From the NCBI GenBank assembly GCA_013397845.1, contig VZTG01001883.1, positions 2,112,304 to 2,176,303 of the forward strand: a DNA stretch of 64,000 bases. The letters are read 5' to 3'. Position numbers and translations under genes: made by a program. Below are positions 51,674 through 61,402 of this stretch, piece by piece. Numbering within the stretch: position 1 is the stretch's first letter; each line of letters starts with the position of its first letter. Source of the stretch: Melanocharis versteri (taxonomy: Eukaryota; Chordata; Aves; Passeriformes; Melanocharitidae). A model generated the notes under the pieces. That model made no database searches, was not told where the DNA came from, and worked only from the letters and a program-made list of their open reading frames with translations.

Positions 51674-53084
51674 TACTTTAAAATGAAACTTGGTGAATTC
51701 TGAAGTCTTTTCTATTTAAGGTCTAGAAAGGGAGTTAACAGCATGATAATACTCAGATGTTGACAAGGACAAGACTAAATGAGTTAGGCAGGAGTGAACT
51801 AACTATATTATATATTGTAGTATAAAATGAACTATTGCACTCAAAATAACTGCTGAAGGGATAGACATATTTGCACAAGAAGAGATAGATATATCTGCAC
51901 AATATTCTGAAAATATTATCAGATCCAAATATGTTATTTTTTGTTTTTTAAAAATTTGGTTTAAGACTTTTGCACATGCAGTATACTTGGTGTAAGGTTA
52001 CCGACATATAAGTAGTAGTCTCTTTTCTCCATCTGTGACCATTTTTAAAACAGTTTTTAATCCCGATGTCTAATTGTGAGATGAAGAGTTCTGAAATTAA
52101 CAGATATTTGAAAAACTGGCTCCAAAGGCACAATTTAATATGTAATCACTTATATCAGATCTGTTTTAAATTAGTATGATTTGCCAATTCCACAGCTAAT
52201 ATTTTAGCTCTTCTGGCAGCTGTGTGAAACTGCACATGTTCCAATGTTCAAAAACCTCCATCAGTGTCAATGGGTCATTTAAAGCAATGCCAGCACCGAC
52301 ACAGCACAATCATTGCTCCAGAAGATATTGAAACTCAACAAAATTTTTTAGGAAACTTTTATTTAAATGCTTCTCTGAGTTCAATGCAAGTTGCTATATG
52401 TTGATATATGATGACAACTTGAGCTTCTGAAAGAAAACTTTTTTGCCTCACAGTTGACTAGATGTGACTAGAAGCTAAATATCTGTGTTTACCAGAAATT
52501 ACTCTGTTTTTCTATACTTCCCCATTGAATCATTTTCCTTTAGAAGAAGATACTGCTTTTGAAGGAGTTACCACACGTTTGCATTTGAATGAACAGCTGT
52601 CTGGGGAATAGCTTGTAACCAGTTGTAATGGAACGAAGCATGCTGCTAAACATTATGACTTCTAGATTAAATACCTAATTTTATGTCATTAACCTTGTTT
52701 ACTAAATTAGCTCAACCTCTAGTCAGAGTCTAAATGTTTCAATGTTGAAATTTTGAAATACCCAAACCAAAATATTCAGTGTATATTAAAAAAAAAAAAA
52801 ACAAAAAAACAACTGCAAAAAGTAATCTGTGTCAGACATGAAATTCAGGAGCAAAGTTCTATTTAATTATGAATTTACAAGGATGCTTTCAGAAAATCTA
52901 GGCTACATATGCTGTCACTATATTATTATTATGTCCCATATTATTTCAGTTCAAATCCTGTCTTAAAAGAAAGAGCTTTTCAACATTCTTAATACATTTT
53001 CTTCTGAGGTCTTAAACTCAGAGGTGATGGGATTTAGACTTCTATGCAGTTTGTCCATACCCATCTTTTCCAACAAAAAAGGGT
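51674..53084. other. Unique AT-rich non-coding DNA
   Basis: No gene is recognised. An A-run with two C interruptions lies at about 52789-52810. The segment near 52500-52640 is less repetitive than its surroundings but has no recognisable content. Confidence 0.5.
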
Positions 53085-53155
53085 GCTGACCTGTGGGAAA
53101 GACTCCAGAGAAGAGCCACTAAGTTGATCACAGGGCTGGAACACTTCTTTGAAAA
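53085..53155 (+). mobile_element. Small CR1 ORF2 fragment
   Basis: The run 'gactccagagaagagccact', 'aagttgatcacagggctgga' matches the CR1 ORF2 segment encoding the Gln-Arg-Arg-Ala-Thr-Lys-Leu-Ile region. In an intact CR1 this lies downstream of the RT catalytic box, yet here it precedes it (the box is at about 53270). It is therefore either a separate fragment or a product of rearrangement. Confidence 0.65.
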
Positions 53156-54134
53156 CATGTGGAGGGGATTGGTGACCAGTCGCTAGTGGGGTTCCATCCC
53201 CAGACCTGTGCTCTTCAATGTCTTCAAAATTACTTGGACACAGGACTGTAAGTGATACTAAGCAAGTCTGCAGAGGATACCAAACTGGCAGGAGCTGTTG
53301 ACCCCCTCAAAGACAGGAATGCCCTGCAAAAAGACCTGTATAAATTAGAGAACTGGGCAATCACCAACAAACAACAACGAAAAGTTCCAGATTCTGCACA
53401 TGGGATGGGGCAACACTGGACATATATAGAGACTGGGGAATGAGATACTGGAGAGCAGCACCATGAAAAGGGACCTGGGGGTCCTGGTTGATGGCAAGTT
53501 GAACATGAGCCAGCAATGTCCTGGCAGCCAGGAGGGTCACTTGTGCCCTGGGGCCATCAGGCACAGCATCGTCAGCTGGGCAGGGACAGGGTTGTCCTGC
53601 TCTGCTCTGCACTGGGGCTGCCTCAATTGGAATACTGTCTGCAGTCTTTTTCACAGCAATAAAAGAAAGACATTAAACTATTAAAGAGCACCCAAAGGAG
53701 GGCAACAAAGATGGTGAAGGGTCTTGAGAGGAAGTCGTATGAGAAATGGCTGAGGTCACTTGGTCTGTATAGCCTGGAGGAGACTGAGGGGAGACCTTGT
53801 TGCAGTCTACAACTTCCTTGTGAGAGGAAGAGAAGAGGAAGACACTGATCTTTTCTCTTTGGTGACCAGTAATAGGACCCAAGGGAATAGCCTGAATTTG
53901 TGTCAGGGGATGTTAAGGTTGGATATCAGGAAAAGATTCTTCACCCAGAGTGTGCTTGGGCACTGGAACAGGCTTCCTAGAGAAGTGGTCACAGCAGAAA
54001 GCCTTGATAGAGTTCAAGAAGTGTTTGGAAAATACTCTTGGGCACATGGTGTGACCCTTGGGGATGGTCCTGTGCAGGGCCAGGAGTTGGCCTGATGGGT
54101 CCCTTCCAACTCAGCTTATTCTGGAATTCTGTGG
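53156..54134 (+). mobile_element. CR1 LINE, about 1 kb, to its 3' tail
   Basis: The plus strand follows CR1 from just before the RT catalytic region to the 3' end. Landmarks are 'ctgtgctcttcaatgtcttc', 'ggcaggagctgttgaccccc', 'agggacctgggggtcctggt', 'gcaacaaagatggtgaaggg', 'gttggatatcaggaaaagat' and 'gatgggtcccttccaactca', then an 'attctggaattctgt' tail at about 54119-54133. The reading frame is broken several times. The tail touches the opposite-strand LTR without a spacer. Confidence 0.95.
53252..54095 (+). pseudogene. CR1 ORF2 remnant (RT end to C-terminus), broken
   Basis: Three open segments in different frames (53252-53443, 53463-53684 and 53760-54095) correspond in order to the RT catalytic region, the connecting segment and the C-terminal region of CR1 ORF2. 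In the first, the catalytic Phe-Ala-Asp-Asp-Thr-Lys box reads Ser-Ala-Glu-Asp-Thr-Lys, so a catalytic aspartate is lost. The last contains the Phe-Phe-Thr and 'WNRLPREV' landmarks. Frameshifts and the missing 5' half make it non-functional. Confidence 0.85.
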
Positions 54135-55100
54135 ACAGGAGTGAGAGAATATAATGAAGGGTTCATGGGTTGAGATAAGGTCCAGGAGAGATCACTCACC
54201 AAATACCATCACAGACAAAACAGAGTCAAATTGGAGATATTAACTGAATTTATTACCAATGAAATCAGAGCAGGAAAATGAGATGTAAGATAAATTTTAA
54301 AAACACCTTTCCTCCATCACTCTGTCCTTCCCAAGCTCTACCTCCTCCCTCACAGTGGTGCAGGGAGACAGGGAATGAGGGTTGTGGTCAGTTCAGCACA
54401 GTTTTTCTGCTGCTGATCACCAAGGGTCCTTCCCCTGCTCCACCGCAGGGTCCCTCCTATGGGAGACAATTCTCAATTAATTTCTCCAATGTAAGTACAT
54501 CCCATGGGCAACAGTTCTCCATGAACTGCTGCAAAGTGGGTCACTCTTCCACGAGGCACAGTCCTTCAGGCACAGGCTGCTCCAGGTGTGGGTCCCGAAC
54601 AGGCTCACAAGCCCTAGCAGGAAACCTGCTCCAGCATGGGCTCCTCTCTCCACAGGTTTGCAGGTCCCTGCCAGGAGCCTGCTCCAGCATGTTCCAGGAG
54701 CCTGTTTCATGCAGAAGGATCTCTGCATCCCTGTGGTCTTCCACGGGCTGCAGAGGCACAGCTGGTTCACCATGGTCTGCACCACAGGCTGCAGGAGTAT
54801 CTCATCTCTGGCACCTGAAGCACCTCCTCCCCATATTTCTCTACTGACCCTGGCATCTGCAGAGTTGTTCTTCTCACGTGTTCTCACTCTGCTCTTCCCT
54901 GACTGCAATTACAAATGCCAAATAATTTTTTTTTTTCTTCTTAAACATGTAATCACAGAGGAATTACCACCATTTGGGATTGGCCTGGCTTTGGCCAGCA
55001 GCACAGTCATCTTGGAATCAGCTGGCTGGACATGGAGGAAGCTTCAGCAGCTTCTCACAGAAGCCACCCTGTAGCACCCCACAAACAAAACCTTGCCAAA
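54131..55100 (-). mobile_element. ERV LTR (avian family), solo or truncated
   Basis: Read on the minus strand this closely follows a well-known avian ERV LTR-type sequence. It starts near 55100 with 'tgcattgggtttgtttggca', continues through the 'gtggcttctgtgagaagctg' block, and then a section built of imperfect units containing CTGGAGCAG and CCATGGGA-like words (about 54440-54800). It ends with an AATAAA polyadenylation signal (plus-strand TTTATT at 54249-54254) and 'ctcaacccatgaacccttc'. The last part of the LTR seems cut off where the CR1 tail begins at about 54131. No internal retroviral genes adjoin, so it is probably a solo LTR. Frames of up to 189 codons here are not genes. Confidence 0.8.
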
Positions 55101-55196
55101 CAAACCCAATGCACTCCTAAAACCAGGCTTTCCTCTAGAATAAATTCTTGTTATTGCCTTTGTTATTTGCATTGAGGGATGCAGAGAGGTGTTTGG

Positions 55197-55400
55197 AAAA
55201 AAGGAAAAAACCAACCAAACAAAAAAACCAACAGAACCAACAAAACAAGAAACCAAACCATACAAAAAAACCACCACCACCACCAACAAAAAAACCACAC
55301 AAAAAAAACCAAACAAAAAAAAACCCACCAAAAAAACCCTCAACAAACCAACAAACCCCAAAAAAACCAACCCCAACCAAAAAATACCCCACAACTACAC
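55197..55400. repeat. A/C-rich low-complexity tract (AAACC-like)
   Basis: About 200 bases are made almost only of A and C in irregular AAACC, AAAAAACC and ACC units, with a short (CCA)n core near 55270-55290. Frames in this tract translate to Thr/Lys/Asn/Pro- or Gly/Phe/Val-rich strings and are artefacts. The tract begins about 100 bp beyond the LTR. Confidence 0.95.
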
Positions 55401-56235
55401 ATATTTTTTTTGCAGAGAAGTAGTTTCTGATGAAAGGGTTTGGGATTACTTGTTTCGTTGCTATTTTGCTTTTTTAAAACTGATGTCCTGAATTTTGGAA
55501 AAAAAGGCACTCAAGTTTACTTGTGATAAGTTTCTAGTAACGTATTCTAGTGACAAATTCCTTTGCTATAATAATTCAATAATTAAGAGAGACCTTTGTG
55601 AATTATGTTCCAGTGATTATAGAGAAGATAGCAGAGAGGGAATTGACTGAGTAAATGAATATTAATTTTATTCTAAGCAGCTGGATGATTAAAACCATCT
55701 CAATCTACATAATCTGTCTAGGTTATACTCACCTGAATCTATGTGAAAAATGAAATTATAGTGGAGTATTGAGCAAAATAGACCTGGAGCATAGAAACAC
55801 CTTACTTCTGGTAAACTAAAGTAGAAATGGAACCAGATTGCCATTGATTTGCTTTGGTTTCTTTTGTAAATTCTGCTATACCTGAATGTTTCAGGAAAGA
55901 ATTTTGGTCATTTAGAGGAATTATTTAGAGAGAGGAATCATCTGAATATTTTCTGCTAACAGGATGCAGGAGGCAGCTAGAGATGCTGTTCTGCATTTAA
56001 CAACATCTTGCATACAGCTGTGAATAATTGTACCCATGCCAAGCAGGCTGTGGATTACCATTAGATGAGGAAAATATCAGCCAGCTTATATTTAGTATCA
56101 TAAATCTTGAAAATAGCAGCAGGAACAATGCAAAAGGCTTTTACATTACAGACTTGATCTTTCTGTTTCATGCATCATGGTCCCAGAAACTGGAAAAAAA
56201 AATCATAAAAGGAATAGTGCATTTTCTAAAAAAAA
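55401..56235. other. Unique AT-rich non-coding DNA
   Basis: No gene or repeat is recognised. The frame 56028-56288 runs across the N gap and is not real. Confidence 0.5.
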
Positions 56236-56247
56236 NNNNNNNNNNNN
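56236..56247. other. Sequence gap (12 N) inside a poly-A run
   Basis: Twelve N characters are flanked by A homopolymers (56228-56235 and 56248-56261). The true length of the A-run is unknown. It could hide the tail of an insertion, though no element ends there that I can recognise. Confidence 0.98.
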
Positions 56248-56289
56248 AAAAAAAAAAAAAAGAGAGAATGCTTTCCCTAATACATTAAC

Positions 56290-56480
56290 TCCCTTCTATC
56301 CTTACACCATCTGTTTTAATTGACACAATGCAGTCAGCGAGCATTTGCATGAGACTGAAACTGTCCCCTGCCGTTGAGGGTGGAATACCTATTATTCATG
56401 CTGAATGCAAATTTGTCATCAACTGTAAATTGAATGCCTTCAATTCACACAGAAAATAATATGTACATACATATATACTG
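56290..56480. promoter_or_regulatory. Candidate conserved regulatory element (weak)
   Basis: This segment has two POU octamers in opposite orientation, ATTTGCAT at 56343-56350 and ATGCAAAT at 56405-56412. A TTAATTG homeodomain-like core lies about 20-30 bp before the first. The sequence is non-repetitive and of higher complexity than its flanks. This architecture is seen in vertebrate developmental enhancers, but no gene is visible to assign as target and conservation cannot be tested here. Confidence 0.25.
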
Positions 56481-57848
56481 GTGATGTGAAGAACTTGTAT
56501 AAATTTTCTATTTGCAATAAAACACTACCGTGCATTCATGCAGAACCAGTCATTCACCCACCTGTCATGAAGGATCCCTAATGTACTACTCTTACTATTA
56601 CAAAATCTGCCCACTTACTTTTTCTGGGGGTTTGACAGACGTGATTGTGTTCTTGTAGACCAGTAGGTATACATGAAGCAGCTAGTTTTTCCAGAAGTGG
56701 CTAGTTTGCGAGGACTACCAAACCCACCTAGAAGAAATACTGCAGCATACTGTTTAATGGCCTCCATCCCATTCAGTGATAAATATTTTATTTACCTTAT
56801 GGGACTATTTTGTATCAATACAAAATTATAAGTAATTATAGGAAAACATAAATGTAACTTCAAAAAATAGAAACACTTCAGAAGCCTGAAAAAACATTTG
56901 TTAAGGCTCAAGTTCTTGTTGCTGTAAAGGACTACTGCTGATAAATATAGTTATTACATAAGCTAAAATACCTTAACATAAAAAAATGACATTTTTATTG
57001 ATGCAAAAGGAGTTTGTCCTTAAGTCAGTTGAACTTCATGGACCCCTGGCAAAAAAAAATCATAACTATGTCCTCCAAGTGCCCTTGCAAACTGTTACTG
57101 AATAGCAGCTTCTGTTTTTCTTAGGATTCCCAACACAAGCATATCCATTGTTAAGATACACATCGTGCTGTTGTTTCTTGCTAGTGAGCCTCAGAAAAGG
57201 TCAAGACAGGTTTGAAAAACAAAAAATTACAAACCTAATTAGAGCAGGGTAAGCGGCTTCTGACTTCACTTATAAGTCTCTGCTTAAGTCTTTGGCATCT
57301 TCTTCCTTTATTAAAAAGGAAAAGGAAAAAGAATCATAATCCTACCTGTAGTTCAAAACTAACTTTCAGAATTCGGCTTTGGACAACAACTGAGATATCT
57401 TATTTCCCAAGGGTAGTTGGTGCCTTTTATTAAATTAAGAAAGAAAAATTATTTAATTTAGTTTTTATGTGTTTTTCTAACTGTTCTAACTGCTCATTAT
57501 GTTGGATGACTGATGACTTCATCATATGTTGTGGGTTTTTTCCCAAGGCAAGCAGTTCTTTTCAACTGTAAGACTTGTCATTACTGCTTATGTATACAGA
57601 AGCCTTATTTACTAGGTTATTATTTATTTGCCATAGAAAATGTTGAGGATTTTGCAGGGTTTCTTACATTGCTCTCACTGAACATGTGCATTTAATTCTG
57701 AAGCTTTGATTCCACAAAAGTATTAACGCATTCTTGTAACTATGTATTTGCTAAGTCTTGCATTAATTAATATCTATGTAGTATCGTATCAAAAATGTTA
57801 GGTTTGTGATGTATTTCACCTATAGGGAAATTCATCCTATGTGTCTAC
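56481..57848. other. Unique AT-rich non-coding DNA
   Basis: No gene or repeat is recognised in this stretch. Confidence 0.5.
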
Positions 57849-58945
57849 AGGATCATAGGATCACAGAATTATAGAATGGTTGGGTTGGAAGGCGCCTTAA
57901 ATAGCACCTATTTTCAATCCCCCTGCTCTGGGGCAGAGATACCTTCCTCTAGTCCAGGTTGCTCAAAGCCCCATCCAACCTGGCCTTGAACATTGCCAGG
58001 GATGGGACATCCACCACTTCTCTGGGCAACCTGTGCCAGTGCCTTGCCACCCTCACAGTAAAGAATTTCTTCCATATATCTGATCTAAACCTACTCTCTT
58101 TCAGTTTGAAGCCATTCCCTCTTGTCCTGTCTCTCCATGCTCTTGTAAAAAGCTTCTCTCCATCTTTCTTGTAGGCTCCTTTCAGGTACTGGAAGGCCAC
58201 AATTAGGTCAACCCAAAGCCTTCTCTTTTCCAATTCTCTCATCCTTTCCTCACAGGAGAGATGTTCCAACCTTCTGATCAACTTGGTGGCCCTCCTCTGG
58301 ACTTGCTCCAACAAGTTCTCATCCTTGTTATGCTGGGGACCCCAGAGCTGGATGCAGAACTGCAGGTGGGGTCTCAACAGAAAGGAGAGAGAGGAAGAAT
58401 CACTTCCTCCTCATCAGGCAACTTTTGATGCAGCCCAGGTTTGGCTTTGATGCTGAACTTCAGCTTTCTGAGTACACACTAATTATGAATACACATTGCC
58501 AGGTCACGTCCAGCCTCTCATCCACTAGCACCCCCAAGTCCTCCTCAGCAGGGCTGCTCTGATCTGTTCACCCCCAGCCTGTTTTGATACCTGGGGTACC
58601 TGATCCAGATGCAGCACCTTGCAGTTGGTCTTTTCAAACCTCATGACATTCCCATGGGCCCACATCTCAATCTTGTCCAGGTTCCTCTGGATGACATCCT
58701 GTCCTTCAGGTGTGTCACCACACCACTTAGCTTGGTGTCATCTGCAAATCTGCTGAAGGTGCACTTAATTCCTTAATCTATGTCATTAATGAAAATATTA
58801 AGTAACACTGAAAATACAGATCCCTGAGGGACACCACTTGTCACCAGAAACCATTAGGAATCTGAGCTGTTGACCACTGTGCTCAGAACAGGACTGTCCA
58901 ACCAAAATCTTATCCATCCATCAGTCCACAGGGATCTACAGCTAA
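57849..58945 (-). mobile_element. CR1 LINE, about 1.1 kb, best-preserved copy
   Basis: The plus strand is the reverse complement of CR1 from the 3' tail ('gatcacagaattatagaatg', 'ggttgggttggaagg') through the whole C-terminal part of ORF2 and back into the RT region. The RT-side landmarks are 'ttagcttggtgtcatctgca' near 58726 and 'gagggacaccacttgtcacc' near 58827. It is 5'-truncated near 58945. Lower divergence and a 142-codon open frame mark it as the youngest-looking CR1 in the window. Confidence 0.97.
57949..58377 (-). pseudogene. CR1 ORF2 C-terminal remnant, open for 142 codons
   Basis: The minus-strand frame encodes the C-terminal segment of CR1 ORF2, after the RT core. It carries the Gln-Arg-Arg-Ala-Thr-Lys-Leu-Ile block early, Arg-Gly-Asn-Gly-Phe-Lys in the middle, then Phe-Phe-Thr-Val-Arg, 'HWHRLPREV', and a Pro-Ser-Leu-x-x-Phe-Lys end. 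The endonuclease and RT core are absent from this frame and the element lacks its 5' part, so no functional product is expected. Confidence 0.88.
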
Positions 58946-61090
58946 AACTGATCGTGTTACCCAAGGCTCTCGTTATAATCATCGTAGGGATGTTTCAAAC
59001 TCAACATAGCTGCCAGCATTTTTTTTAATGCACTTTGCTGAAATACTAGTCTATTTCATGCTGTCAAAGAGCCAGTGCTTGATTCTGGGAGCTGCTTGTA
59101 AGGGAGTTCTGTTGGTGATAGAGGATGATTCGGACATCCTGTCATTCTTCTTGTGCCTCCATCTGTGGCAACTTGGAGGAATTTTGGCAGGAAACCCTAG
59201 AGTACTGAGTACAGGAGAGGAAAAATAATTCAGCATTTGGAAGTTCAGCATCAAAGCTCATACAAAATACATCCAATGATTACCATTATAGTGGATACAA
59301 GCTAATATACCATCTGTATGCAGAAATTTGCTGCTCTACACCATTGCTTATTCATTCAAACAGAGATAATGAGATTGTTTAATGATGATCTTCATGCCAC
59401 AGAAACATTAATCTGCAGGGCACAAAAAATGAAACAAAACCCGAAGAACACACCCTCTCTCATCACTTAAGGGAGAATGGATGATTTTTCTCAAATATGA
59501 AAAAATTAGTATTTGCAGCACTAATACACCTATTAAATATATCACAGAATCTATTGACCACCATCTTATGAAGAGTTTAAGCTTCATATTTTTGTTGGAA
59601 GATGTCAAACTCTTTGTTTTATAAAATACTAAATAATCTAATTTGCATGGGCCATCCATAAAACAGGTTTTGACTATATTTACTTAAAAGGATCATAGCT
59701 GAATTGGTCAATTCTAGAGAGAATTGATCTTAGACGGAATTCACCAGGCCTGTGAATTCATTATAAATACCTGGAGAGATACAATTTGAAATCTGAAGTA
59801 TCTCTTTGGGGCTTAAACGTATCAACAACCTAAAACATCTGATTCTCCTTCAGCAGTTTGGAGTCTAAAACATTCAAAAGCTCCATTTTTTAATTGCATT
59901 TAATTAAAATTCATAAATAAAAGACTTAGAAATAAGTTGGCCTAAATAAACATTAATCTATGTGGATTTCTATTTGAAGACCTTTAAATAATGAGGACTT
60001 AGCAAAAAAATTAAAAGACAATTTGATTTGACACTCCTGATCTTTCGTTCAGACCTTGGGAAGATCATTCCCTGAGCTATTCTCATCTTTTAGTTGCTAG
60101 TCATGACTTCTCTTTCCATTTAAAATGACAGTTCAGGAAATTCATGAAGACTTCTCACAATTGCTTGGAAATCCAAAAAAACCCGTCATGCCTACCAAGC
60201 AGCAGGTCTCCTATACACATTCCAGGACCTGGAAATCCTGAACCATCCTGTTGACTGTGAGTAGATTAGCAGCACGCTCTGCGTAAAGAATGTATTATGT
60301 CTTGGAAGCAGTGATTAATGAACCTACACTGCATAGTTGCCATGTGCCTGTACAATATGCCTGACAGCTGGGGAAGTATCAGGTATATATCTTTGTGCAC
60401 ATGTGACTCCCTGGTACATCATATACCCAAAAAATTCGGTGTGTTTTGAAGACAGTGGTTTTATGGCACAGGCACAGGCCAGCTGTGATGCATGTGTACG
60501 GTATGTCTGGTGCTTTCAGGCATCACAAACTTGCTGCACATGAGTAACTCTGTACAATCATCTTAGTTTTTAGGAGATCCCAGACAGCCCTCATTCCTCC
60601 TCAGGACTGTCTGTAAGGAAGTTAATGTTGACACTGTCTGCATTTGACTCATCCAGAATAGTGCTGACAAAAACATCCATTTCAAATTGGTCATTTGTGA
60701 ATAGATTTCAGCATCTGGCTGGCACATATCATCACAGTTTGTCATACATAAGTTAGAAACCAAGATAGTGCCATCTTCACAGTCCTGTCGTCTCATTTTA
60801 TTCTTCAATCAAAGAAAATTAAGAGGAGCTTTTCTTTTTTTCATTTCAGTTTTGTGCTAAAAATTTCTCTAACACTGATATCTCTTGAAGTTTCTTTTCC
60901 TTTAAGTCAAGAATGATGGCAAAGATAAAGGTCACTTACTGTTAACTTACTGCCAATAACTAATCTGTCTTGAATGGATAGTTGTATGTTTTTTTCTCAG
61001 TAATAAGTGAGAAAATCATTCAGAATCTCTACAGCTTTAACACTATTCACATTAAGAAAGGCAATTTAACTGCCTTAGTACCATTTGGGT
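58946..61090. other. Unique AT-rich non-coding DNA
   Basis: No gene or transposon is recognised. Frames of 60-85 codons on both strands (for example 59408-59659 and 60563-60808 on the minus strand) have no recognisable domains. Confidence 0.5.
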
Positions 61091-61402
61091 ACTCGCCAGT
61101 GCTGAATACAGAGGGACAATCACTGCCCTGGTCCTGCTGGCCACAGTATTGCCGCTACAGGCCAGGGTGCCGCTGGCCTTCTTGGCCACCTGGGCGCACT
61201 GCTGGCTCATGTTCAGTCAGCTGTTGACCAGTATCCCCAGGTCCCTCTCTGCCTGCCCGCTGTCCAGCCACGCTGTCCCCAGCCTGTAGAGCTTTAGGGG
61301 GTTGTTGTGGCAAAAGTGCAGGACTCGACACTTAGACTTGTTAAACCTCATACTGTTGGATTCAGCCCATCCATCCAGTCTGTCTGGGTCCCTCTACAGA
61401 GC
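61091..61402 (-). mobile_element. Internal CR1 LINE fragment, different subfamily
   Basis: The plus strand is the reverse complement of an internal CR1 segment: 'gggacaatcactgccctggt', 'cttggccacctgggcgcact', 'ccccaggtccctctctgcct', 'tgtccagccacgctgtcccc', 'cttgttaaacctcatactgt' and 'catccatccagtctgtctgg'. Wording differs from the equivalent part of the 57.85-kb copy, so it is another subfamily. Both the 5' part and the 3' tail are missing, which is unusual for a simple LINE insertion and suggests later deletion. Confidence 0.88.

Noticed and set aside
51506..51703. Lys-rich 65-codon frame
   Set aside because: It is the translation of an AAAAG-type microsatellite.
54278..54908. Long open frames on both strands (up to 189 codons)
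   Set aside because: They lie wholly inside the minus-strand ERV LTR. Its GC-rich tandem-like units avoid stops in several frames at once, and no domain is recognisable.
55044..55491. Five overlapping frames rich in Thr/Lys/Asn or Gly/Phe/Val
   Set aside because: They are translations of the A/C-rich low-complexity tract in several registers.
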